Positions 46,441 to 58,120 of a DNA stretch of 64,000 nt are shown here, one piece after another. A program made the position numbers and the translations under genes. The notes under the pieces were generated by a model that was given only the letters and a program-made list of their open reading frames with translations, had not been told where the DNA came from and did no database searches. The stretch is from the NCBI GenBank assembly GCA_034638255.1, contig JAWPGT010000040.1:62001-126000 (forward strand), in the 5' to 3' direction. Numbering within the stretch: position 1 is the stretch's first letter; every line of letters begins with the position of its first letter. The DNA comes from Coprinus comatus (Eukaryota; Basidiomycota; Agaricomycetes; Agaricales; Agaricaceae).

Positions 46441-49220
46441 GGAGGCTGTGGTCGGGAGAGGATCAGTTATTGAAAGAGTTGAAACATCATTCTGAAATGG
46501 GGAAGGTACTATACATATTAACGCATTCACATCATGTCCGATTGTTTTGCACTAGCGCCATCGGCAGCACAGGAATATCAATGACATGTTTGACAGAAAC
46601 ATTTAACCATACATAAACTCGGATAATCAATTAACACTCAACTTTTCTGTACCAATTTCTGCTTGTACAACTTAGAGACTTACTCTTCAAGACTGTATCA
46701 CCAATGCAAATAGTCAAATAAAAAATATGCGCATTATTTCCGCCAAACATATAGCAGAGAACATATCAATTGGAATGGTCCGAGTCAACCGGGTTTCTAC
46801 AAATACTACTCAAATACAAAACTTTATTAAGTTTGCCCTGAGCTTGTCCCGATCACCACACATCATAAGACATTCTAAATACTATCTCGGAAACAACCGG
46901 ACTTGGTCTACTGGCGTGTGAAAGAATATCTTATATGTATTCAAATGGTTAATTAAATAGGGCGTATACCACTAATTAGTTGACCCACTGTTCCTACTAG
47001 GATTTATGGAGTTTGTCCAGATATTTTTCGAAACCACGCCCCTCCCGATTTCTTTTTTCCCTAGGGGCACCCACTCCTGGCAAGATTCTCTCATCGATCA
47101 ACTTGAGAGTGTTGGGTAAATCTTGGCATCGTTCAGGATACTAGCCCTCAAACTTGAACAATCCCGAGTAATCTTAACACATTCGTTTCTTATAATTAGT
47201 TTCCGTTGTGTCGGACAATCCTTTATTTTCATTCTCTTGAAACTGTTATTGTACTTCAGTTCACATTCAACGCCACCAGATCATATAATTGTCAGCTTCA
47301 GAATATTAGTATCCTTACCACTGTTACATAAAATTTTGACATTGTTAAAACTTGTGATACGCTAGAGACCAGGGTCCAGAGCTTCTACGGTAATGAAGCC
47401 GAGATCGAAAACCTTGCCAGTTACTGGTAGGTTTTAGAGTAATTTAGACTCGTTTGCACCAAATATTTTTTCTTGAAGCTGCCATGCATGAATCACAGGC
47501 ATGATGGATGTCAAACCATTAATGCTCTTCCTCAGATCAATGAGATATCTACATAACCTTCGCAACTTGAAAAATTTTCCTTGTAACTTCCTTTTAGAGA
47601 ACCGGGACCATGTTCGCCACCTGATGTTAAAGGTTAAACCCAAGGAGTTACAGATATATTTAACGTATTGACTGTGCTAATGTTCCTCGAAATAAAGATG
47701 ACGAACTATTCGGGAACTATCTGTCAAAGGGTTGATGCCTGCGGAGTCCGACCGGATGATAGTAGATCCCAGAACCTCTATCATATGTCTAAATCTGCAT
47801 CAAGCGCTTTCAAATTTCAAGTTTTAAGCGTCAGCGATCGACGTCAGTAATGATCCCGAAAAAATGCATTATTTTTCGTCGTCAGTACGTTGCAATGTGA
47901 GTGCTTCGTGTCCAGATCTTGAGCTACCATAACCTCACTTGTTTCGGCAACAGTCCAAGTGCACCATATACTAATAAAGTCAGTGCCGCAACTAATTGCA
48001 TAATTCTCGCAAATTGAGAGATTGACGCTGTTATTTAATATCCACTCCGCTGACTTGTATTCACAAACAGCATAGCCATATGTCTCCGGTCCGATACAAT
48101 ATATTCCATCTGTGGCGGAAAACATTGGGGTCGAATAGAAGTATTAAAGAGGTGAAATACTATTCTATCACTGATCTACTGTGTTTAGAAGGGGGGAAAG
48201 ATAAAGCCTTCGCAGTATGTCTAGTTGCTCATATTAGGGTTCTCAACCGCGGGGTCTCATTTTTTCCATCGGAAGACTCAAAAACACAAATGTTTATCAT
48301 GTTGGCAGAAACAGAGATGGATAGCGATAATCAATATCAGCTACTAATAACTATTGCTTCCTAGCGCTAGACTCAAGCGCTCACCTTTCTCCGCGGATTT
48401 CTTATCGCAAGTTCATAATTCTGAAACAGTCTTTCTCTTCAGATGGTATCACCACTACCAGTCAAATAAAATACATGTATTGAATACATCAAATAAACAT
48501 ACGCTAGCTTTGGAGTCCCGAGGGACTCGGTTTCCAACAGGAACAAAAATAAAACTACAAGAGACACCGTATCCCGAATGGGTTAATTTATCGTGTGATT
48601 ATTCACTAACAACACCAGTGATAACTCAACTCCAGCGGTGGTAGAAGCTTACTAAGGTGTATTTTGGGATTACAATGTAGTATATCTCCCGCGATTTCTT
48701 TTTTCCCTCTCGGAGTATTACCACTCCTGGCAAGATTCTCTCATCGATGAACCTATTGAGCGTCACCCCAATCCTCACATCATTCGAGCCATTAAATTGA
48801 AACGAGCCACGAGCTTGGAACCTGAAATCATAAGTAATCAACTTCCAGTGTGCCTGACACTGAAGGAGCCGATCTTGTATTTTTATTTCCTTGAAGTCAG
48901 GGTTATTGTTTGGGGTTTGAGGATTCAACGTTAATGGAACATCCGAATCCGATTGCACGGATATTGGCTATCCACCTACCCACTTCTCCTATATCCACTC
49001 CCCTGATCTGGCGAGTTGACATTGTAACTATAACACATTGATTTTATGCTAACGTTTTTCCCTTTGAAGTTCCCATGAGATGACTTCTTACTCAGAGATC
49101 CATGTAATATGCGGGTGGGTTCCCTTTCAATAAGTTGATGCCCCCAAAGTCCGACTGGCTGACATAGTGAGAATCTCTATCACCCATTAAGAAGCTTCAA
49201 CGTATTTACAGTTTCACATT
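46030..49220 (-). repeat. Diverged tandem duplication of the 5' region of the DUF6533-like gene
   Basis: Two blocks (about 46,030-47,830 and 47,870-49,220) share a series of matches in the same order: TTTCGG.AA.AGTCCAAG near 46,083 and 47,941; GT.CAATATATTCCATCT-like near 46,265 and 48,100; CCACTCCTGGCAAGATTCTC near 47,068 and 48,730; and GTTGATGCC near 47,730 and 49,134. The second block holds only the first membrane helix (QLVAALTLLVYGALGLLPKQ, about 48,010-47,945), with none of the later exons. It also holds a coding-looking segment (48,958-48,650) with FIDERILPGVV, matched in block one by LIDERILPGVG at about 47,105-47,070. Confidence 0.55.
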
Positions 49221-49945
49221 CACATCCCTTCATGGTGGGCACGTCGACCCTAAATTCCCTTTCTATCTTGTTAGTGTAGTCCTATGGGCTCCCAAAAATA
49301 ACAATTGCGATTCCCCTGGACATTCTTAAACTCACACACCAGATTATACTCCTTATCAATGCAACATGGGTACTCGCAACTGAAAAGATGCAAATCGGTG
49401 ACCATGGTGGTTAGCGGCCCTGGTTCTTCAGAAGTCGGCCGTGAATGTCACTGACAGAGAGGAGAGGGGAAAAGGGAAAAAGAAGAGCCTAAAGTGATAG
49501 TGATAGTAGTAGCGAGCAAAGCAGCGAAAATGAATCTTCAGATCTTCAGACAACTGCTGGGAAATTTGCCGTTGACTTATTGTCACCGTTTCCTTTGCAT
49601 CTACAACAGTATCATCCACAATGCACATCTAATGTATCTGCGAACACAACTTTACCTATTGTATTTGTTCAAAATTGACCCGATGATACGACAGATATAT
49701 TCTTGTCACCCCTGGGAGGGTGTGTGCGTCAAAAGAGAAGAGAAGAAAGACGAAACCATGGTCCATCGTGAACACCAAAGCTCAAGAAAAGAAGAAGAGA
49801 GAGAGAAAGAGAAGAGAAAAAATCGGACTCTATGAATTAGAAAATCTTAAAAAAATAAATAAATGAAAAGTTCGATCGAAATAAAGAAAAGAGGGGGAGG
49901 AAATCAAACACAAACCCAAAAACTCCACCACACCCTTTCCCTTTC
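49221..49945. other. Intergenic; purine-rich strand bias
   Basis: Downstream of the Vps3-like gene. From about 49,735 to 49,900 the plus strand is almost entirely A and G (AAAGAAGAAGAGAGAGAAAG-type sequence). No gene is supported; the 113-codon plus-strand frame at 49,494-49,835 is low complexity in its second half. Confidence 0.5.
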
Positions 49946-52836
49946 CTATCTCAACCCCTCAAACCCCAATTTCTCCGACAAAATCTGAACCACCTCTTCC
50001 TTCTCATTAACAACGTCATGCTCCCTTTCAGCTTCATCCTCACCTTCATCATCATTATCACTCCCTTCTTCCTCAACAACTCCACCAGCCTCTCTAATAA
50101 CTTCCCAACATTTCATCTTAACTTCCAAATTCTGTCCAGCAACTAACCCTTTTAATATCTTACCTTCATATTTCCTATGAATTTCTCTTCTGAACCATCT
50201 TTCCATGAACGGGTTTATATGTTTGAGGTCCCAATTTGATGGGAGATCTGAGATTAAGGTGAGAGTTTGATCGTATGTGGAAGATGTTAAAGATAAAGGT
50301 TGGGATGTTAAGAGGTGTGTTGTTTTTTTGATTGATTCGTGCCTAGAGGTGTTTTAGTATTAAATATTTTTGATAACGTATGCATAGGCGGAGTGAAAAG
50401 GAAACAAATTATGATGGAGAGAGGAGAGAGAAACACGGAAAGAAAAAGAAAAGAACGTACATATCAGGCATGGACATATAAACACCAAGCAAAACATTCA
50501 ACAACTCTTTCTTCGTTTCTTCACCAACAGATTTCTGTCTCAAAATAGCAGGTGCTATTCCTTTTTGTACCAAAGCCATTTCACCCACTCCCAAACTCGT
50601 GGTCTTCCCATTCCCCATCGCATTGGTATTGGTATTAGCGTTATTAGAACGTTTACTCCGAGACGAACTCAAACTCGTTTCAAATAATGCATAATACCAA
50701 TCACTTAATCCCAACCCCTCATCCCCATTTCCATTTCCATTTATTGTTGAGGAAGTAGATTCAACAATAGCCAGAGCACTTTTAACGGGAACAACTTCTC
50801 CACCAAGTGTACAATAAACCTCTGCACTTGTAGAATCCCTTAAATCATGAACTAATCTTTGTAAAGCTTTAGTATGATCTCTAAGTTTTCCATCTAGAAT
50901 TGATAATTCAAGGGCTAATAATTTTTCGTTTGGATTCGTCTTGGTTGTGGTTGAAGGCGAAGGTAAAGGTGAAAGCGACGAAGATGAAGGAGAGGGCAAA
51001 GAAGGTGAGGAGAGATAAGAGGATGAAGAGGAAATACGATCACAGAAATACGATCTAACACGGTACGCATCGTATGTCGAACTTCCCGAAAGCATAAATA
51101 TTGTCTTTAGTCTTTTACGTTTTGAAGGTGAATCAGGTGTTGTTGATGCAAAATGAGAAAGAAAGGTCTGTTGATGTGATGTCGTTGAGGGTGAAGTTGA
51201 AGATGAAGATTTCGTTGAAGTATAGGATGAGGCTGGATATATGCGTTAATATATTTAAGCTAGTTTTTTTACAATACACCTACTTTTAGCTCGCCATAGT
51301 TTATTAATTGTTTCGTCTTGTAGACAATCCAATAAATCATCTATACACGCAATCGCCAGTTTCGTGTGTAAATCTGGCGACTATTCAAAGAAAAAGGTGA
51401 ATATATGCGCTTGATAAATAGGTAAATAACCAACCATATTGCGTTTTGTCAATACAAGATATTCCAAAAATCTTCTTCCAGCTTCTTTACTTAATTCTTC
51501 AATCTGTTTCAACAAAGCCAAATCTTCTTCTTTCTGACTTTCTTTCTCTCTTCGTTTTGTAGAGCCAGTATCTGGCGGAATCAACAGTTTAAGACCTCTT
51601 TCTACTTCTCCTTTCGCCAACATCCACATTCCCCATTTCACTCTTACTTCTCTTTCCTTCTTTCCTTGTACAATCAATACGATGCTATCCAGTGGACTTT
51701 CGATACCCGAGTCCGAGTCTACTGGCGTAGGCGCGTCTTCCTCGTAAACACTAGCATATAGATCTAATAGCTTCGCTTCCTCGCCTCGTTGGAGATATAT
51801 ATTTGCCAGAGACGAATGTAGATTGAGAGATTGAAGAGAAGATTCGATATGTGAGAGTATAACTGCATTCGAGGGATCTGATAGAAGATTTTGTAGATCC
51901 GCAGGACGTTTAAAATGCGCATACAGCTTAGCCAAAGCAGTATCCACCACCTTTTAAACTGATCTTCAGCATTCAATAAGGTTGTTGAAGAGGGGAACGT
52001 ACTTGGTTGACGTTTATACGAGTATCATGTTCTACTTTTGCTTTATTTCTACACTTCTCCAAGAATGTAAGAAGCATTTGTCTTGCAGCTATGTTCAATA
52101 CCCTCCGAAGTTCGACCGCTGCTGGTGCTTTCTTGGTATTTGGTTTTAGATGAGGAGAGTAATTCCTGACTAGGTTCATGTCGACTATCAGTTCCACCGA
52201 TGAGTAGGTCATGCGTGGAAAGAAATAGGAAAGGAGAAAACAAAGGAATAAAAAAAAACGAATATTAACACTCACTCAGCTCATCAACATCCTTCTCTTC
52301 AGGCATTCTTTCAGCAACTCCACTAAACACATCCACCTCCTCCTCTTCTCTACCACCAAACAGTCCCATACTAATATCGCCAAAATACGAAACCAAAACC
52401 CTAGGATCCAATTCCCCATTAAACAAATAAACACCAGCATCTTCAAACATCGTTTCCTTAAAACATTCGAATCCAATACATTGCCAACAATAGCTAATTT
52501 CTTCATATTCATCCGGATCAATAGTAATATTCGATTCAAGTTTTCGACGATGAGAGTTAACCAAGTCTACTGCATCTTGAATCCTATGTGAGTTTAACAA
52601 ATCCTCGATTTGTGAAGTTAATGTTGAAGGTACGAGTGACTGGATTGAAGTTGGCGTTGTTAATAGGATTGCAGAACGTCGATGTGACATTGTTCTGCTT
52701 GACCCTGTTTGGGGGGGGGGGGAGGGTGGTGTGGAGGTGGAAGTGGGAAGTGGAAGAGCGGAAAGAGGGGATATGTGTGATTACCTTTTTTGGGCGCTGA
52801 TGACGCAGGTCGGTGCTCGCGTGTTTGATGTTCCAT
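49946..52836 (-). CDS. Vps3/Vps39-like endosomal tethering subunit without CNH domain
   Basis: Exons on the minus strand run from ATG 52836 (MEHQTREHRPASSAPKK), across an intron whose acceptor follows a 12-C tract, to TSIQSLVPSTLTSQIEDLL and on to a TAG at 49948-49946. Segments typical of the family are VDTALAKLYAHFKRPADLQ (Vps39 domain 1, clathrin-repeat-like helices), and near the end DLPSNWDLKHINPFMERWFR with KYEGKILKGLVAGQNLEVK (Vps39 domain 2), then an acidic stretch. These proteins are HOPS/CORVET subunits (Vps39, Vps3; TGFBRAP1 in animals) that tether endosomal and vacuolar membranes through Rab GTPases. Family members start with a CNH beta-propeller of several hundred residues. Here the protein begins at the end of that region, and an in-frame TAA lies upstream of the ATG. 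A Ser-rich insert near 50,930-51,040 is low complexity. Confidence 0.75.
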
Positions 52837-54354
52837 CAATCGACTCTTTTACCCACGGACCAGGACTGTATATTCAAATGTTAATGAAAAGTCCTTGATG
52901 AATCCCTTTCTTGATGTATTAAATGCAGCATATTTTCATCAACTTGAAACTCGCCTTTCCTTTGTCAACGAGCCTCCCTGACAACTAAAATATCAAGGCG
53001 CTACTACAGAAAAAGTCCACTTCAGTACTACACCGAGGCAGATGCATTCCACATCCCTCATTCATCTTCACTGAATCCTCTCTACTAACCTCTACAACCC
53101 CTACATCCGCATTAACAATGGAAAGAATGAACAACGGATATGAACATGAAGTTGAAAACTGGTAACTTCGAAGGGTTAGTTAGTACTTACTACATGGCGT
53201 CAAGTCGGTTCGGTATACCAATCATATTCTCGTGAAGTCTGTGGTAATAGTAGTGGGCTTTTCAATCAAAATATCAATATCGATATCTTGAATCCTTTAC
53301 CTCCCCTTGTCAAGGCCTAATAGTAGGGACCCAGGCTATACGTCAACTTGGCTTCTGTGTACGTGGAAAGATGTCGAGTTTTCAGAACGATGTAATCTTG
53401 GTATGCAGTACAGCACAATCAAAAGATCATGTATCAAATGTTCCTTAGCAATTGAATGATAATCTAGAAGTGATTTCTCAACGAAAAAAGGAATTGTAAT
53501 TTCAGAGTGCAACTGAGTTAAGCTATTAACAGCCTTGTCTACCCCATGATCCATCTAGACGCCGCGCGGTCCTACTCTAACGCCTACCGGCTACGTACGT
53601 ATTAACGAAAATCACACTTATATGCTTATGCCAATGATGATATGCATATTATAGATACGTGGTGATATCGCTCCTCTAGTGGAAACGTGCGACCGATCGA
53701 AGTCATAAAATTACTGTATACATACACTGTCAAGCAAGTGAGTTCTATATATGTATAAAACTCATTTAAATCAGCGATTTAATCTCAGTTCCCTATATCA
53801 ATTGAATGTAGTGTGTCCGAAGGTGGTTGTAACTTTATGAGCACTTGAAACTGCTCGACGCCCGTCGATATGACAGATTGCTGATGGTCAAAATTATGAC
53901 ATTTATGGTCAAAACAACAGTGTCGAAAAATCCCAACCATTATATACAGTAAATTTAAGTGTGAGCTTGAAGGGCGTTTTGCTCTCACAAGTTGAATGCA
54001 TTTCAACTGATTTCCAACATAATTTATAAATCAATATGGGTGGTTGTTAGTGATTATATATTATATTTACGGTGCATAATGCCTTTTTCCGACAACTGAT
54101 ACTGATGAACATCTGGATTCTGCCAGAGTACATTAAACTTTTGCTTCTATTAATCATGATCGAACCCAGTGAGAAATCCACCAGGGTTAATTCGAGGATT
54201 GTAAGATATAATCTGGAGAATGTTTCTCTGATGGATCATACATCTGCGTGAACTGTCGCAACTTTAAAAAGGAGGGAAACTCAAAAAGAAGAGGCCCAAG
54301 GCCTCTTGCTAAATTTTCTTTCACCGGGTTACTGTTATTGCTCAGCTCTTCATC
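52837..54354. other. Intergenic; no CNH exons and no pheromone gene found
   Basis: Read on both strands for CNH-like coding segments belonging to the Vps3-like gene and for short pheromone precursors with a C-terminal CaaX box next to the receptor gene; neither was found. The longest frames (53,336-53,554 and 53,785-54,006, minus) show no motif. Confidence 0.5.
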
Positions 54355-55536
54355 ATGACGAGACCTTTGTATCCAGAGCTCGCCCCCATTGCAATAATCT
54401 CAGCATTCCTTCCTCTTATTTGCCTTCCCTGGCATTGGAAAGCCAGAAATATGGCAACATTGTCAATAATCGCATGGTTGATCGTTACAAACTTGATCTA
54501 TGGCATTGATGCAATACTTTGGGGAAACAATCTGGAAATTAAAGCAAAGATTTGGTGTGATATATGTACGCCATCCCTTCTTATTATCATTTATCCATCG
54601 CAACTGAGGTTATTTCAGCCACAAAGTTGATAATAGGAGCCAGTTTTGCGTTACCATCTTCTTCTTTCTGTGTAGCAATTTTTGTTGAACATATTGCGGC
54701 CGCTCGAACCAACCAATTCATTATTGGAAACAAGAAACATCGGGATATATTTGATTTAGTCATATCTTTTGGTTTACCCATGATATTCATGGCGTTGCGT
54801 AAGATACTTTATAATTTATTCATGCCACCCTCTAACTCATCAAATTTAAGACTTCGTGGTTCAAGGTCACCGCTTTGATATAACAAAAGGTTATGGGTGC
54901 CGCCCCACAACATATGTATCCATTCCTGGTTTACTCATCGTTTGGATACCTCCAGTGTTGATAAGTGCATGTACTCTTATTTGTGCTGGTAAGTCCTAGA
55001 GCAAGCACCACACTAATTAGTACTCAGAGAGTCAACGATATTCACACTTCTTATATTCAGTTTCTACTCTTTATCATATCATCACACAACGTCGGTCATT
55101 GAAACTCAGCAATGTTATGCCAATCAACCGTTGGACAAATACATTCAATATCCGACTCATGCTTGTGGTCTTTGTTGAATTGGTTTGGACCGTTCTCTTA
55201 ACATCCTGGACACTTGCTGCAACCATCTTATACAGTCCTATACGAACCTGGGATACATGGGATAATGTACATTTCCATTTCAGTCGTATTGCCCTTTACA
55301 ATCCAGCTTTCTACCCACAGAGTACTGAAAGAATCGTTTATTTGAATTATTGGTTTGTACCAGTTTCTACTTGGATTTTTGTTTCTTTGTTTGCATTTGG
55401 GAGTAATGCTATGGCACATTATAAGATGTGTTTTTATTGGATTCGTAATCGGTTTTCAAAGTCATCACGATTGGGTCCAATGAAGGTTGCAGATGACCTA
55501 GAGGGGCCAGGAGAGATAATCACTATATCACATTAA
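54355..55536 (+). CDS. STE3: STE3-type pheromone receptor (fungal GPCR)
   Basis: Four exons, 54355-54565, 54619-54798, 54851-54988 and 55061-55536, sum to 1005 bases and give 334 residues. All junctions are GT...AG and keep the frame. Hallmarks are a Pro-rich first helix followed by LPWHWKARN, then WCDISTKLIIGASFALPSS across the first intron. FVVQGHRFDITKGYGCRP in the third extracellular region spans the second intron, and RIALYNPAFYPQ and FVSLFAFGSNAMAHY occur near helices six and seven. The fold is seven membrane helices with a short cytosolic tail of about 45 residues. In mushrooms these receptors recognise farnesylated peptide pheromones at the B mating-type locus, but non-mating paralogues also exist. 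No second receptor and no CaaX precursor were found nearby, so its mating role is unproven. Confidence 0.9.
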
Positions 55537-55882
55537 ATGGTAAGCCTTTCTCCATTATAATTTGTCAATGTGCATGCTATATTGGGACTTACATATAACC
55601 AATTCAAGTCCAGTTAGAACTTAGCTCTAGTTGAATGTATGATGTATTTTTTTTTTACTAAGTGTGACAATGTGGTCGTGTATCGGGGAACCCTTGGTTC
55701 TGTTGGAATGATACTTTATATGCTTGCAGTGTCTTCAGTAGAAGTTACTTAGAAGTATTCTTCATATCAAAACCGGCGGTACCACATTATGGTAAGACTG
55801 TAATGTATGCAATTGGCATACTGCCGAATTGTCTCGAAAAATATTCATTCCGATCAACTACTATAGTGTTTCCAATTTATAG
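55537..55882. other. Intergenic between the receptor and kinase-like fragments
   Basis: AT-rich 3' flank of the receptor gene; no coding segment or repeat recognised. Confidence 0.5.
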
Positions 55883-56240
55883 CTAGTTGACAGGTTTTAT
55901 GGTATAAGGAAACATATCTCTAGCTCTGATGATGGTGTTAGTATCATTGCCAAAGGAGCAAATAACATCATCCCAATCGTCAGGTCCGTCAAAGTTCTGG
56001 GATACAAAATTTTTATCAATTCCTGGGATATGCCACAAAGCAGAGAAAACATGAAAAAGTTTTCACTAAAAAGCAAATCATCAATATCAAGTGTCTGGTA
56101 TGTCCAATTGAAGTCAATCAAAACAGCATGTGGTATAGAAGTATCCGGATTAGTGTGGAGGATGATTTGACCTGCGTGCCAATCATGTTGACTAATATCA
56201 GCAACATCAAGAACACGGACTGCGTGATGGCAGCTCTTGA
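55883..56240 (-). pseudogene. Kinase-like protein, C-terminal fragment, frameshifted
   Basis: Minus-strand reading from about 56,240 gives SCHHAVRVLDVADISQHDWH, then AGQIILHTN, HAVLIDFNWTYQTLDIDDLL, and after a frame change near 56,040 NFDGPDDWDDV and RARDMFPYTIKPVN ending at TAG 55885-55883. DWHxGQI corresponds to the catalytic loop of protein-kinase-like folds, with the Asp kept and the usual Asn replaced by Gln. LIDF corresponds to the DFG position. The N-lobe is absent: upstream sequence belongs to the oppositely directed copy. An intron acceptor (TAG) precedes the SCHHAV exon, as in the sister copy. Confidence 0.6.
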
Positions 56241-56259
56241 GCTATTACATATGGTACTA

Positions 56260-56986
56260 TGCTTGCCAAGTCCCGATGATGATGATCATTGGTTTGATCG
56301 ATTGTTTCTCGCTGAGCTATATGCTATGGCGGAGGTTCTGGCATACAACAAACTTTTCCCGGTGCAAGGAACCGTGGTTCTTTGGTTCTATGGCATTCAT
56401 CAGGTATTGTGATCCTCTCCATCTTTCGGACACTGGGCTTTCTTTCCTACTTCAGTTTACCCTACCAGGTGGCATTGTTCTTCAGGGAGTTCTTACTGAG
56501 TATATCGAAGGCCATGCACTGGACTCTGAATTTGCTCGAAGAATGTCTCCAGAAACGCAGATACGGATGGTAAGAGTACCTAAATTTATGATTGTCAATC
56601 CATCTAAAGATTCGAAAATCTTTCTTTAGATCAAGAGTTGTCGTAATGCAGTTCGTGTTCTTGATGTCGCTGATGTTAGCCAACTCGATTGGCATCCTGG
56701 CCAAATTATACTCTATGTTAATCAAGAAAAATATATTGAGCATGCTATTTTGATTGATTTCAATTTGGAAAACCAAACAGTGGATGTGAATGAATTAAAC
56801 TTTAACGAGAATTACACTGAGGCCTTGCTCACTTTAATGGGGATGAAAGGAGATGTCGCGTTTGATCGAGATCTCGTCTGGGAATATTTTGGTGGTCAGG
56901 CTGATGACTGGGATGATGGGAGAGTCATTAAAGCTAAAGATATGTTTCCCTATATCATATTGCCTACTAAAGATGCTATACAGTGA
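56260..56986 (+). CDS. Kinase-like protein, 5'-truncated copy
   Basis: Three exons in frame: about 56,260-56,403 (ELYAMAEVLAYNKLFPVQGT then FYGIHQ), 56,457-56,570 (FTLPGGIVLQGVLTEYIEGH) and 56,631-56,986 ending in TGA. The order corresponds to strands 4-5 and the hinge (LQGVLTEYI), the catalytic loop DWHPGQI and the LIDF metal site, with a C-terminal DDWDDGRVIKAKDMFPY. The beginning of the N-lobe, including the ATP-binding Gly loop and Lys, is not found, and no start ATG fits well. It is the mirror-image paralogue of the fragment at 55,883-56,240. The catalytic C-lobe is undamaged. The group is common in Agaricomycetes with unknown substrates. Confidence 0.55.
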
Positions 56987-57428
56987 ATACCGGTTCCATC
57001 ACCGCTAATGTACTAGAGTTTTTTGCTGCGATCTCTTCCTAAAATACTCCGTATATTGATATATAAAGTTGAATGATTGAGTTGCTTGTCAAATGCACAC
57101 TCACCTTCCCCCCGTTTTCAGTAGGAGGTAACCTGAAGATGGATAACACAAGTTCTGTTGGGGTACATTCCCTCCAACGAAAAGCTTCGATCCAATCGAT
57201 ACCGTCTGTTGCAGAACGCGCTACAACATTGTTACTAATGGAAATTTCAATAACTGATGCATATCTAAAAATGCAGGGGATATAGGTGGTGCTTTCTTCT
57301 GTTGGCCGGGCGTTAAGTCCTTGTCCAGTAATGGTAACCTTGTGTATTAGAAACCAGCTTACTATACTACTGCGTCCTTCTATTTGACTATGTCAGTGAA
57401 GATGCAAGACAAGTATAGGGCACGTACG
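56987..57428. other. Intergenic
   Basis: Only a 70-codon plus-strand frame (57,073-57,285) without motif; no CaaX end. Confidence 0.45.
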
Positions 57429-58120
57429 CTAGCGGGATGGGCAGACGGCAAGGTATACCTCTAACGTAGGCCAAATTCGACTCACAAACCACTTAACTCG
57501 GTTTCTCCCCCTAGATTCGTTGGCCACCTTCTCCGAAGGAGTAACAAGTGTTGTTGGAGTAGGTCTATCACAGTCAATATCCACATATCCAAAATGACTG
57601 ATTGAATGTGCATATATCAACCATCTACCGCCAGGAAGGAGGAAATAGTCAGAGTCTGTGGGTGACCCTGGAAAATTCATTGGAATAAATCTTTCTCGAG
57701 GACGAAGGAGTGTTGGTTGTTTCCATAGACTATCGAAAGCAAGGCGTGCGTATATCCATTTGTGAAGCTCTTCTGTCCCCATTTCATTGATGGATCCAAA
57801 AGTTGTAGGACGAGGAACTTCATTGTACTGCGCGCAATATTTGGCGGCAAGCTCCAATAAGATTAAACGACCTTCTGTAGCATTGCGAAGCCTTCTACTT
57901 GTCTGATAATGTAATGAAGAGAATTAGAATCGTTATTGAATCTCTGTTGAAGTACACTTGCCTTCCGTACACATAGAACTTCATCGAAACCAAGGAATAA
58001 TGCAATTTCTTCTAGTAATTCTTCAGGCAAATCATTGATTTTTGTTGTGCGATCTTCAGACCTCCTGATTATCTCCAACCCTTGTAACGATACAGTGATC
58101 TGAGTCGTTTCTGTGCTCAT
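57429..58120 (-). CDS. Small F-box protein with a GC-AG intron
   Basis: Two exons, 58120-57962 and 57902-57429, give 210 residues. The F-box is clear: INDLPEELLEEIALFLGFDE, then VLCVRK, joined across the intron to TSRRLRNATEGRLI. This module binds Skp1 in SCF ubiquitin ligases. The remainder contains ISHFGYVDIDC with GGRWLIYAHS just before it, which looks like the first blade of the beta-propeller-like region common after F-boxes in mushroom proteins. The frame ends soon afterwards at TAG 57431-57429, shorter than usual for the family, so the substrate-binding part may be truncated. The intron starts GCAAGT; using the nearby GT instead would give an immediate stop. Confidence 0.7.

Noticed and set aside
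53785..54300. Short frames near the receptor considered as pheromone precursors
   Set aside because: None ends in a Cys-aliphatic-aliphatic-X motif; most are interrupted after a few codons.
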